A stretch of 64,000 nt of DNA from Microbacterium commune. Its GTDB lineage: Bacteria > Actinomycetota > Actinomycetes > Actinomycetales > Microbacteriaceae. The DNA is taken from the NCBI RefSeq assembly GCF_014836945.1, contig NZ_JACSPX010000001.1:388942-452941 (forward strand), given 5' to 3'. The notes beneath the pieces were generated by a model. The model ran no database searches and was not told the origin of the DNA. It saw nothing but the letters and a program-made list of their open reading frames with translations. Made by a program: the position numbers and the translations under genes. The number at the start of each line of letters is the position of its first letter. Positions within the stretch are counted from its first letter, which is position 1. Positions 7,601-15,474 of this stretch are shown here, piece after piece.

Positions 7601-9106
7601 ATGCCTTCCTTCCTCGATCTCGGCGTGCCCGCCGCGCTGGCCGACGTTCTGGCCGCCGACGGCAAGACCGAGGCGTTCGCCATTCAGCGCGACACGCTCC
7701 CCGACTCCCTCGCCGGCCGCGATCTGCTCGGCCGCGGCCGCACCGGCAGCGGCAAGACCATCGCGTTCGCGCTGCCCCTGGTCGCCCGTCTCTCGGCCTC
7801 CGGCACCCGCCGGCAGCCCGGCCGGCCCCGTGGACTCGTGCTCGCGCCGACCCGCGAGCTGGCCACGCAGATCGCCGCCACCATCCGGCCGCTCGCCGAG
7901 GCCGTCGGCATGCGCGTCACGACCGTCTTCGGCGGTGTCTCGCAGCGGCCGCAGGAGCAGGCGCTGCGCGCCGGCGTCGACATCGTCGTGGCCTGCCCCG
8001 GCCGGCTCGAAGACCTCATGAAGCAGGGCGTCGTCTCGCTCGGCGCCGTCGAGGTCGCGGTGCTCGATGAGGCCGACCACATGGCCGACCTCGGCTTCCT
8101 CCCCGGCGTCACCCGCATCCTCGCGGCCACTCCCGCCGGCGGCCAGCGCCTGCTGTTCAGCGCCACCCTCGACCGCGGCATCGACGCGCTTGCCAAGCGG
8201 TTCCTCCGCAGCCCGGTCAGCCACGAGGTCGATGAGGCCAGCGTGCCGGTGGGAGAGATGACCCACCGCGTGCTCGTCGCATCGGATGCGGATGCCAAGA
8301 AGAGGCTCGTCGAGGATCTGGCATCCGGTCTCGGCCGTCGCATCCTGTTCACCCGCACCAAGCACCACGCCAAGAAGCTCGCCAAGCAGCTGACCTCGGC
8401 GGGCATCCCCTCGGTCGACCTGCACGGCAACCTCGGCCAGAACGCGCGTGAGCGCAACCTCGCCGCGTTCGGCGCCGACGCCGCGAACGGCGGCGTGCGC
8501 GTGCTCGTCGCGACCGATGTCGCCGCCCGCGGCGTGCACGTCGACGACGTCGAGCTGGTCGTGCACGTCGACCCGCCCGTCGAGCACAAGGCGTACCTGC
8601 ACCGCTCGGGTCGCACCGCTCGTGCCGGTGCTGCGGGCACCGTCGTCACGCTCATGCTGCCCGAGCAGCGTCGCGACGTGAAGGACATCCTGCGCAAGGC
8701 GCAGATCACGGTCGCGATGGAGGACGTCACGCCCGCCATCGTCGACGAGCTGGTCGGCGAGCGCGCCCCGAAGGTCAAGACGGCTCCCGTCGCGCCGCAG
8801 CAGAACCAGCCCAAGGCGAAGTCGGCCTCGCAGCCCGGCGGCCAGGGCGGCGGACGCTCCGGCTCGGGCCGCCGTCGCTCCGGTCGCGCCGGCGACACCG
8901 CCCAGCGCACGGACGGCGGCCGCGAGCGCGCACGCTCGCACGCACAGAGCAGCCAGCCGCGCTACTCCACGCAGACCGGCTCACCGGCGGGCCAGCAGCG
9001 CCAGAGCGACCACGGGGCGGCTCGTCCCGCGTCGAACGGTCAGCAGCACAGCGCCGGTCGCGCCCGCACCGGCTCGCGCCGCGCCAGCCGCGCGCAGGGA
9101 CGCTGA
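7601..9106 (+). CDS. DEAD-box ATP-dependent RNA helicase
   Basis: The ATG at 7601 follows a GGAG Shine-Dalgarno and gives 501 residues; the frame stays open 21 codons upstream without family similarity. Motifs: Q-motif region near residue 29, Walker A GRTGSGKT (45-52), PTREL (83-87), DEAD (156-159), SAT (187-189), and C-terminal VATDVAARGVHV and HRSGRTARAG. The last about 120 residues are a low-complexity basic tail rich in G, R, S and Q, probably RNA-binding. It unwinds RNA in ribosome assembly or mRNA decay. It is monocistronic with a perfect terminator after it. Confidence 0.92.
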   Translation: MPSFLDLGVPAALADVLAADGKTEAFAIQRDTLPDSLAGRDLLGRGRTGSGKTIAFALPLVARLSASGTRRQPGRPRGLVLAPTRELATQIAATIRPLAEAVGMRVTTVFGGVSQRPQEQALRAGVDIVVACPGRLEDLMKQGVVSLGAVEVAVLDEADHMADLGFLPGVTRILAATPAGGQRLLFSATLDRGIDALAKRFLRSPVSHEVDEASVPVGEMTHRVLVASDADAKKRLVEDLASGLGRRILFTRTKHHAKKLAKQLTSAGIPSVDLHGNLGQNARERNLAAFGADAANGGVRVLVATDVAARGVHVDDVELVVHVDPPVEHKAYLHRSGRTARAGAAGTVVTLMLPEQRRDVKDILRKAQITVAMEDVTPAIVDELVGERAPKVKTAPVAPQQNQPKAKSASQPGGQGGGRSGSGRRRSGRAGDTAQRTDGGRERARSHAQSSQPRYSTQTGSPAGQQRQSDHGAARPASNGQQHSAGRARTGSRRASRAQGR

Positions 9107-9128
9107 CCCCGCACTGGCTGACCGCACA

Positions 9129-9172
9129 GACAGAACTGCCCGCCACGGGAATCCGTGGCGGGCAGTTCTGTC
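9129..9172. terminator. bidirectional intrinsic terminator
   Basis: A perfect 20-bp inverted repeat (9129-9148 and 9153-9172) closes a GAAT loop between the convergent helicase and citrate synthase genes. The stem is GC-rich and ends in AACAG/CTGTT-type sequence. It probably serves both transcripts. Confidence 0.9.
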
Positions 9173-9217
9173 ATGACAGCGCGGCCGGGTGCGCGGAGCG
9201 GTTCGCTCCCCTGCGGC

Positions 9218-10507
9218 TCAGCGCGTCGGGAAGGAGCGCTCGGGCGAGCCGACGTACAGCTGCTGCGGGCGACCGATCTTGGTCTGCGGATCGAGGTTCA
9301 GCTCGCGCCACTGCGCCAGCCAGCCGGGAAGGCGGCCGATCGCGAACAGCACCGTGAACATGCGCGTCGGGAAGCCCATCGCCTTGTAGATGACGCCGGT
9401 GTAGAAGTCGACGTTGGGGTAGAGACGACGCTCCTTGAAGTAGTCGTCGGCGAGGGCGATCTCCTCGAGCTCCTTGGCCAGATCAAGCAGCGGGTCGGTC
9501 ACGCCGAGCTCGGCGAGCACCTCGTCGGCGGCTTCCTTGACCAGCTTCGCGCGCGGGTCGTAGTTTTTGTACACGCGATGCCCGAAGCCCATCAGCTTCA
9601 CGCCGGCTTCCTTGTTCTTCACGCTCTCGACGAAGCGCTGCACGCTCTGTCCCGACTCGCGGATCTGCCCGAGCATGGTCAGCACCGCTTCGTTCGCCCC
9701 GCCGTGCAGCGGGCCGGAGAGCGCCTGGATGCCAGCGGAGATCGATGCGAACTGGTTGGCTCCGGTCGAGCCGACCAGACGCACGGTGGACGTGGATGCG
9801 TTCTGCTCGTGATCCTCGTGCAGGATCAGCAACAGCTCGAGCGCCTTCGACATCACCGGGTTGACCTCGTACGGCTCGCTGTGCACGCCGAAGTTGAGCT
9901 TGAGGAAGTTGTCGACGAAGCTCAGCGAGTTGTCCGGATACAGGAAGGCCTGTCCGATGCTCTTCTTGTGCGCGTACGCGGCGATGACCGGCAGCTTGGC
10001 GAGCATGCGCACCATGTTCAGCTCGACGTGCTCGGGATTGTGCGGGTCGGTCTGGCCCTCGTAGTAGGTCGACAGCGCGGCGACCGCCGACGACAGCACC
10101 GACATCGGGTGCGCGGTGTGCGGCAGAGCCGAGAAGAAGTGCTTGAGGTCTTCGTGCAGCAGCGTGTGCCGACGGATCTTCTCGTCGAACTCGGCGAGCT
10201 CGGTCGCCGTCGGCAGCTCGCCGTAGATCAGCAGCCACGCCACCTCGAGGTAGCTGCAGTTCTTCGCGATCTGCTCGATCGGGTATCCCCGGTAGCGGAG
10301 GATCCCCTGATCTCCGTCGATGAAGGTGACGGCTGACTTGGTGGACGCGGTGTTCACGAAGCCGTAGTCGAGGCCCGTGTACCCGGTCTGACGCGTGAGC
10401 GTCGAGAAGTCGATGCTGTCGGTGCCGCTGCTTCCGCGGACGACGGGGAACTCCGCCGTGGTGTCGCCGATCGAAAGAGTCGCCTTCTCGGGCTGAGCTG
10501 CGCTCAC
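9218..10507 (-). CDS. gltA: citrate synthase (type II, hexameric family)
   Basis: The GTG at 10507 gives 429 residues, the family length, and follows an AGGAGG Shine-Dalgarno at 6 nt; the frame is open for 16 more codons upstream, which look non-coding. Catalytic motifs are present: the histidine in SGPLHGGANEAV, GFGHRVYKNYDPRA, and the aspartate in NVDFYTGVIYKAMG. The enzyme condenses acetyl-CoA with oxaloacetate at the entry to the TCA cycle. It is monocistronic, ending at the shared terminator with the helicase gene. Confidence 0.95.
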   Translation of the reverse strand: MSAAQPEKATLSIGDTTAEFPVVRGSSGTDSIDFSTLTRQTGYTGLDYGFVNTASTKSAVTFIDGDQGILRYRGYPIEQIAKNCSYLEVAWLLIYGELPTATELAEFDEKIRRHTLLHEDLKHFFSALPHTAHPMSVLSSAVAALSTYYEGQTDPHNPEHVELNMVRMLAKLPVIAAYAHKKSIGQAFLYPDNSLSFVDNFLKLNFGVHSEPYEVNPVMSKALELLLILHEDHEQNASTSTVRLVGSTGANQFASISAGIQALSGPLHGGANEAVLTMLGQIRESGQSVQRFVESVKNKEAGVKLMGFGHRVYKNYDPRAKLVKEAADEVLAELGVTDPLLDLAKELEEIALADDYFKERRLYPNVDFYTGVIYKAMGFPTRMFTVLFAIGRLPGWLAQWRELNLDPQTKIGRPQQLYVGSPERSFPTR

Positions 10508-10664
10508 GCCAACCTCCTGCTGCGTTCGTGTCGTCGTGGGCGATGAGAGACGCACGCAGCGCCGGTCCGGCAGACCCCATCGCCCCTACAGCCTAGCCGT
10601 GACGTCGGCCTACTGTGACATCCGCCAAGAGATGAACGTCATCACCGCGCGGTGCGCACAAAGA

Positions 10665-11777
10665 TCAGCGATCGGCGCCGGTCAGACGCGTCGCAGCCTG
10701 CCTGATCCGCTCGAGGGGCGCGGTCAGCGACAGACGTACGTGCTGCGCGGAGTGGTCGCCGTAGAAATGGCCGGGGCCCGCCAGGATGCCGAGTGAGGCG
10801 AGGCGATCCATCGACTCCCAGGCGTCTCGCCCCTCCGTCGCCCAGAGGTACAGGCCCGCCTCCGATCCGTCGATGCGGAAACCCGCCTCGACGAGCGCGG
10901 GCAGCAGCACGTCGCGGCGCTGCCGGTACAGCCGCTTCTGGGCGGCGACGTGCTCGTCGTCTCGCAGGGCCACCGCCATCGCGTGCTGCACCGGAGCGGG
11001 TGGCATCAGACCGAGGTGCTTGCGCGCAGCGAGGACATCGCCGATCAGCGTCGAGCACCCGGCGATGAACGCGGCCCGGTATCCGGCGAGGTTCGACTGC
11101 TTGCTCAGCGAGTAGACGCTGAGCAGATCCGCCCGGCTGCCCCCGGTGACGCGGGGGTCGAGAACCGACGGGATCATCTGGCTCTGCCAGGGACCCTCCC
11201 ACCCGAGCTCGGCGTAGCATTCGTCGCTCGCCAGCACGGCGCCGAGCTCGCGAGCCCGTCGCACGGCCGCCGTGAGCGCCTCGAGGTCCCACGTGCGACC
11301 GTCGGGGTTTCCGGGGCTGTTGATCCAGATGAGCTTCGCGCCCTCGGGCCACTCCGCAGGATCGTCGGCGGCGACGGCGGTCGCACCGGCGACCGCCGCA
11401 CCGACCGCGTAGGTCGGGTAGGCGACGCGGGGGTGCACGACGACATCCCCCGGCCCGAGGCCGAGCAGAAGGGGCAGCAGCGCGACCAGCTCCTTCGAGC
11501 CGATCGTCGGCATGACGTTCGCGTCGGTGAGATCGGGCACCCCGCGACGGCGGGCGTACCAGTCCACGATGGCCTTGCGCACGTCGCTCGTTCCCACGGT
11601 CTGTGGGTAGGCGTGCGCGTCGGTCGCCTCGGCGAGAGCGCGACGGATCACCTCGGGGGTGGGGTCGACCGGCGAGCCGATCGACAGATCGACGAGACCG
11701 TCGGGATGCTGGGCCGCGCGGTCACGGTAGGGGATCACCGCGTCCCAGGGGTAGTCCGCGAGATCCCGGACTCCCAC
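10665..11777 (-). CDS. dapC: succinyldiaminopimelate transaminase
   Basis: This 370-residue class I/II aminotransferase of the DapC actinobacterial type has the substrate region SIGSPVDPTPE, the SPGNPDGR loop, the PLP-lysine motif YSLSKQSNLAGYR, and a C-terminal RLSLTAP arginine. It makes N-succinyl-L,L-DAP from the keto precursor using glutamate. The GTG start lies directly after the fdxA stop with no spacer, so the two are co-translated. The fdxA-dapC order is common in actinobacteria, and dapD and dapE are only 4-6 kb away. Confidence 0.92.
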   Translation of the reverse strand: MGVRDLADYPWDAVIPYRDRAAQHPDGLVDLSIGSPVDPTPEVIRRALAEATDAHAYPQTVGTSDVRKAIVDWYARRRGVPDLTDANVMPTIGSKELVALLPLLLGLGPGDVVVHPRVAYPTYAVGAAVAGATAVAADDPAEWPEGAKLIWINSPGNPDGRTWDLEALTAAVRRARELGAVLASDECYAELGWEGPWQSQMIPSVLDPRVTGGSRADLLSVYSLSKQSNLAGYRAAFIAGCSTLIGDVLAARKHLGLMPPAPVQHAMAVALRDDEHVAAQKRLYRQRRDVLLPALVEAGFRIDGSEAGLYLWATEGRDAWESMDRLASLGILAGPGHFYGDHSAQHVRLSLTAPLERIRQAATRLTGADR

Positions 11778-12098
11778 TCAGTCCCCCTGCGGCGGCAGGG
11801 CGGTGACCACCGGGTGGTCGAAGTCGTAGACGCCGACCTTCGACGCGCCGCCGGGAGAGCCGATCTCCTTGAAGAACTCGACGTTGGCCTTGTAGTAGTC
11901 GGCCCACTCCTCGGGCAGGTCGTCTTCGTAGTAGATCGCCTCGACCGGGCAGACCGGCTCGCAGGCGCCGCAGTCCACGCACTCGTCGGGGTGGATGTAC
12001 AGCATCCGCTCGCCTTCGTAGATGCAGTCCACGGGGCACTCATCGATGCAGGCGCGGTCCTTGACATCGACGCAGGGAAGGGCGATCACGTACGTCAC
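11778..12098 (-). CDS. fdxA: seven-iron ferredoxin (3Fe-4S/4Fe-4S)
   Basis: This 106-residue protein has cysteines at 9, 17, 21 and 25 and at 40, 43, 46 and 50, the pattern of mycobacterial and streptomycete FdxA ferredoxins, followed by a conserved acidic C-terminal extension (EEWADYYKANVEFF). It carries electrons in the cytosol. The start GTG at 12098 lies 6 nt after a TAGACT -10 box, so the transcript is probably leaderless. The stop abuts the dapC start. Confidence 0.93.
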   Translation of the reverse strand: MTYVIALPCVDVKDRACIDECPVDCIYEGERMLYIHPDECVDCGACEPVCPVEAIYYEDDLPEEWADYYKANVEFFKEIGSPGGASKVGVYDFDHPVVTALPPQGD

Positions 12099-12117
12099 GT
12101 GCTCAGTCTACGACGCC

Positions 12118-12519
12118 TCAGCGCCCCTCGCCCTGCGTTGCGGCCGCGCGTGCGGACAGTTCGCTCAGCCGCCGGGTGTCCGGCCAGGCCACGATCAGCA
12201 TGACGATGCCCGCGGCGACGTACATCCAGATGTTGCCGAGGGCGGTGTTCGGGACGACGATCGATCCCCCCGGTCCGCGCTGCGAGATCACCAGCAGCAG
12301 CGCCATGATGCCGAGTCCTGCGGCGAGTGCCGCCCACCGGTCGCCGGTGAGGGCGCGAAGCGCGACGAGCAGGGCTGCGCACGCGATGCCGCCGAGGATC
12401 ATCCCGACGGGGACGGGACCGATCGTGAAGCTGTGCGCGATGGTCGCCGCGACACCGTAGACGGCCCCGACCAGGGCCGCGGCCAGCCACGAGACACCTC
12501 GGGAGAGCATTCTGCGCAC
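12118..12519 (-). CDS. small integral membrane protein, unknown function (DUF6113-like)
   Basis: This 133-residue protein has four predicted hydrophobic segments (about 12-30, 38-56, 62-82 and 95-112) and a polar C-terminal tail. It resembles small actinobacterial membrane proteins annotated DUF6113, but the match is by general pattern only. It lies immediately upstream of fdxA on the same strand and could be co-transcribed, although fdxA appears to have its own promoter. No catalytic motif is visible. Confidence 0.65.
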   Translation of the reverse strand: MRRMLSRGVSWLAAALVGAVYGVAATIAHSFTIGPVPVGMILGGIACAALLVALRALTGDRWAALAAGLGIMALLLVISQRGPGGSIVVPNTALGNIWMYVAAGIVMLIVAWPDTRRLSELSARAAATQGEGR

Positions 12520-12563
12520 CGGCTCAGCCTACTGGGCGCCGCTGTCGGGCGCCTGAGGTGCGC

Positions 12564-12878
12564 TCACGCGGCGAGACCCACCATCCGCAGCAGCGCGGCG
12601 ACGGCGGCCGCGGCGAACACGACCACGAGGAACGACTGGCGCATCCACAGCAGCCCGGCCGCGACGAGCACGGCGGGCACCCTGGCATCGACCATTACCG
12701 CCTGACCGGCGCCGAGGGTCTGCACGGCGACGAGGGCGCCCAGCAGCGCCACGGTGAGCAGATCCGAGATGCGGGCAGGCTTCGGCGCTTCCAGCAGCCT
12801 GGCGGGCACGAGGTATCCGACGGCCTTGAGCCCGACGCAGATGCAGGCGGCGAGCAGCACCGCACTCCAGACGGTCAT
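12564..12878 (-). CDS. azlD: AzlD family branched-chain amino-acid exporter small subunit
   Basis: This 104-residue protein has four hydrophobic helices and the AzlD-type motif GYLVPARLLEAP near residue 21, with the helix ALLGALVAVQTL. It pairs with AzlC to form an LIV-E-type exporter of branched-chain amino acids or analogues. The start ATG overlaps the azlC stop (ATGA, 12875-12878), so the two are translationally coupled. The frame continues upstream across azlC only as an out-of-frame shadow. Confidence 0.85.
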   Translation of the reverse strand: MTVWSAVLLAACICVGLKAVGYLVPARLLEAPKPARISDLLTVALLGALVAVQTLGAGQAVMVDARVPAVLVAAGLLWMRQSFLVVVFAAAAVAALLRMVGLAA

Positions 12879-13603
12879 CGTGAGGCCTCCACTGTCGCAT
12901 TCCTGCGGCCGAACCAGTTGAACCAGCCGACCACGATCGCCACGAGCGCGGCGACGAGCACCGGCAGACCCGGCATGAGAAGGGGCGTGAGACCGGCGGC
13001 GACGACGGCGGCGGCCACGCCGACGGCGATGGCCTGACGCTCCCGCAGCCGCGGCCAGAGCAGGGCGAGGAACGCGGCGGCAGCCGCCGCGTCCAGCCCC
13101 CAAGCCTTCGGGTCGCCGAGCACGTCGCCCAGCAGGGCGCCGGCCAGCGTGGTGAGGTTCCAGCCGATGAACACTCCGAGGCCGGTGAGCCAGAACCCGA
13201 GCCGACGCAGCCGCGGCGTCTGCTGGGAGATGGCGACCGCCGTGGATTCGTCGATGGTCACCTGCGCGGCCGCGGCCCGTCGCCAGAATCCACCGCCGAT
13301 GATCGACGACAGCCGCATGCCGTACGCGACGTTGCGCACTCCGAGCAGCGCAGCAGAGGCGACCGCCGACGGCAGAGCGGCGATGCCGCCGGCACCGAAC
13401 ACGCCGATGAAGGCGAACTGCGAGCCGCCGGTGAACATCAGCAGGCTCAGCACGCAGGTCTGCCAGACGTCGAGGCCGGACGCCACGGCCAGGGCGCCGA
13501 ACGAGATGCCGTACGCGCTGGTCGCGATGGCGACGCCGAGGCCCTCCCGCCAGACCTCGCGGACCGCGTGGCCCGCCTCTTGTGTTCGCTCTGCTGAACG
13601 CAT
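12875..13603 (-). CDS. azlC: AzlC family branched-chain amino-acid exporter large subunit
   Basis: This 242-residue protein has about seven membrane helices and the AzlC signatures GISFGALAVASGLD, MFTGGSQFAFIGV and GVRNVAYGMRLS. The ATG at 13603 was chosen because it lies 7 nt after a -10 box (CAGAAT) that is 17 bp from a TTGACG -35 box, predicting a leaderless mRNA; ATGs at 13609 and 13612 overlap the -10 box. With azlD it should export branched-chain amino acids. A divergent XRE-cupin regulator probably controls it. Confidence 0.87.
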   Translation of the reverse strand: MRSAERTQEAGHAVREVWREGLGVAIATSAYGISFGALAVASGLDVWQTCVLSLLMFTGGSQFAFIGVFGAGGIAALPSAVASAALLGVRNVAYGMRLSSIIGGGFWRRAAAAQVTIDESTAVAISQQTPRLRRLGFWLTGLGVFIGWNLTTLAGALLGDVLGDPKAWGLDAAAAAAFLALLWPRLRERQAIAVGVAAAVVAAGLTPLLMPGLPVLVAALVAIVVGWFNWFGRRNATVEASR

Positions 13604-13668
13604 GCCCATCATTCTGAACAGGCCCGGGCATCTCGTCAAATCGAACGAACGTTTGTCATACTGAACAG
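13604..13668. promoter_or_regulatory. divergent azlC / XRE-cupin promoter region with palindrome
   Basis: On the minus strand TTGACG (13639-13634) and CAGAAT (13616-13611) are spaced 17 bp and serve azlC. On the plus strand CATACT (13657-13662) ends 6 nt before the regulator ATG. Between them ACGAACGTTTGT (13645-13656) is a 12-bp imperfect palindrome centred on AACGTT, placed to block both promoters. The operator role is inferred from position. Confidence 0.5.
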
Positions 13669-14214
13669 ATGGATCTGCGCGCACGCCTCGCCCTCGCCCT
13701 GCGCCGCGAGCGGGAGGGCGCCGGCCTCTCGGTCTCCGAGCTGGCGCGCCGCGCGGGCGTGTCCAAGGCCACGGTCTCCCAGCTCGAGAGCGGCTCCGGC
13801 AATCCCAGCGTCGAGACGCTCTGGGCCATCGGCGACGCACTCGGGGTGCCGTTCTCGACGCTCGTCGATGACCGCGCCCCGGCGGCACGCCTCATCCGCC
13901 TCGGCGATCACGCGGGCGTCCCGTCAGCGGCATCCCCCTATCTGGCCACCCTGCTGTCGGCCGCAGCCCCCGGCACGCGACGCGACATCTACCTCATCCA
14001 GGCCGAGCCGGGCGAGCCCAGGCGCTCACTGCCGCACCGTTCGGGCACGACCGAGCACATGGTGCTGGTCAGCGGCGAGGCTGTGGTCGGCCCGGACGAC
14101 GCGCCCGAGCTGCTGCACCCCGGCGACTACCTGTCGTACGCCGGTGACGCGCCGCACATCTTCGAGGCGCGCAGCCCCGGCACCAGTGCAGTGCTGGTGT
14201 CGGAGCTGCGCTGA
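13669..14214 (+). CDS. XRE-family transcriptional regulator with C-terminal cupin domain
   Basis: This 181-residue protein has an N-terminal helix-turn-helix (SVSELARRAGVSKATVSQLE, about residues 23-42, followed by NPSVETLWAIGDALGVPF) and a C-terminal cupin barrel with histidines in PHRSGTTEH, LHPGDYLSY and APHIFEA. Such proteins bind a small effector through the cupin. It is divergent from azlCD and is the likely regulator of that exporter and of itself. The start ATG is predicted leaderless. Confidence 0.88.
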   Translation: MDLRARLALALRREREGAGLSVSELARRAGVSKATVSQLESGSGNPSVETLWAIGDALGVPFSTLVDDRAPAARLIRLGDHAGVPSAASPYLATLLSAAAPGTRRDIYLIQAEPGEPRRSLPHRSGTTEHMVLVSGEAVVGPDDAPELLHPGDYLSYAGDAPHIFEARSPGTSAVLVSELR

Positions 14215-14276
14215 GGCATCGCTTCGCCCACCGCGGTGCTCGACTCTCGGCCGGGCCGGGCCGGTCGGGCCGGGAA

Positions 14277-15158
14277 TCAGTACCAGTTCACGGCCTGGGA
14301 GTGACCCCACGCGGCGCACGGTGAGCCGTAGGCGCGCTCGATGTAGCCGAGCCCCCAGGCGATCTGCGTCGCCGCGTTCGTGCGCCAGTCGGCGCCGGCG
14401 GTCGCCATCTTGCTGCCGGGCAGCGACTGCGGGATGCCCGTGGCTCCGCCGTCGGCGTTGTACGCCTGGTAGTTCCAGCCGGACTCCTTGGTCCACAGGT
14501 TGACGAGGCACGAGAACTCGCCCTCGCCCCAGCCGTACCGCTCGGCGGCCATCGCACGAGCGGTCGCCTTCGCGCCCTCGGGGGTGTTGGCGGCGGCGAG
14601 GGCCGCCTCTGCCCGACGCTTCTCCTCGGCGGCCTTCTCCGCCGCAATCCGCTCGACCTCCGCCTGCGCCCGCGCTGCCTCGGCTGCGACGCGCTCGGCC
14701 TCCGCCTGCTTGGCGGCGGTGAGGGATTCCTGCAGGTCGGAGGTCTTCGACTGCACGATGACCGTGCCGAGCACGACCTCGGCGGTCAGCTCGTGCACTT
14801 CCTGCGACGAGAGGTCATCGGCCTGGGTGAGCCGCTTCACATCGGCGGTGAGAGCGTGCAGGTCGACCTGGGTCTGCTCGGTCTGCATGGGGAAGTCGAC
14901 CTGGGCGACCACGTTGTTCAGCGACTCGGCGTTCACCAGTGCGATCTTGCCGTCTTCCGCGGCGTCGGCGGCCTGCTCCAGAGCGTGTTCGGTGGGGATG
15001 GCGCCGAGCGCGGCCGGCGCGAAGACCACTCCGGCGGCGGCCGTCGCGGTCAGCACGGCTCCGACGGCCACGGCGAGCAGCGGACGGCGCAGACGGGAGT
15101 GGGCCGACGTCAGGTGTGCGACCCGGTGGGACGCACGCGTGTTCTGGGTATCGATCAT
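14277..15158 (-). CDS. secreted muralytic-type protein (lytic transglycosylase-like C-terminus)
   Basis: This 293-residue protein has a basic N-terminus, a signal-type hydrophobic helix (about 27-50), an Ala/Glu-rich coiled coil (about residues 120-200) and a C-terminal domain of about 80 residues with WTKESGWNYQAYNADGGATG, the glutamate-containing motif of aggregation-promoting-factor and SLT-like domains. It probably acts in the cell wall on peptidoglycan. No Shine-Dalgarno precedes the ATG, although the gene has a long upstream spacer, so the start is the least certain part. Confidence 0.8.
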   Translation of the reverse strand: MIDTQNTRASHRVAHLTSAHSRLRRPLLAVAVGAVLTATAAAGVVFAPAALGAIPTEHALEQAADAAEDGKIALVNAESLNNVVAQVDFPMQTEQTQVDLHALTADVKRLTQADDLSSQEVHELTAEVVLGTVIVQSKTSDLQESLTAAKQAEAERVAAEAARAQAEVERIAAEKAAEEKRRAEAALAAANTPEGAKATARAMAAERYGWGEGEFSCLVNLWTKESGWNYQAYNADGGATGIPQSLPGSKMATAGADWRTNAATQIAWGLGYIERAYGSPCAAWGHSQAVNWY

Positions 15159-15474
15159 GGGGTGAGGTTTCGACCTTCGGGTTGTCGACGGCCCGGACCC
15201 TCACGGGGCGCGCTCATGGGAGCACCGTTTCCCGGGCACGAGAGACAACACTGTCCCGTGCACCTGGACGCAACCCTGCTCTCATCTGGACGCGAGGTGC
15301 GCGCTTGCCGAGAATGACCCGCCGGCGCGTCCGGGAAAGTATGTTATGCGTTCGTTACCTTCCGTTCGCTCGCGGGCGGCTCGAGATGTCCGTTCGTGCC
15401 GAAGGCCCCCTCGCGGCGTCCTCGCCCGAAGGGGCGCGGATGCGGCGAGGAGGCCTCGGCGGAAAACGGGAAGG
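15159..15474 (-). other. 316-nt spacer, candidate structured 5' leader of the muralytic-type gene
   Basis: No gene is supported here. On the minus strand it would form the leader of the secreted muralytic-type protein. A hairpin at 15236-15261 (arms GCACG..GACA and TGTC..CGTGC) is visible, and several GC-rich arms occur at 15180-15235. Muralytic genes of actinobacteria often have a c-di-AMP riboswitch, but the conserved core of that RNA was not found. AT-richer sequence near 15340-15350 could hold the promoter. A TCCTCGCC/GGCGAGGA inverted repeat near 15418-15455 may terminate typA. Confidence 0.35.

Noticed and set aside
15159..15330. Possible c-di-AMP (ydaO-type) riboswitch before the muralytic-type gene
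   Set aside because: The gene type and long leader suggested it, but the conserved aptamer core, including the GCTAACC-like 3' segment, is not present.
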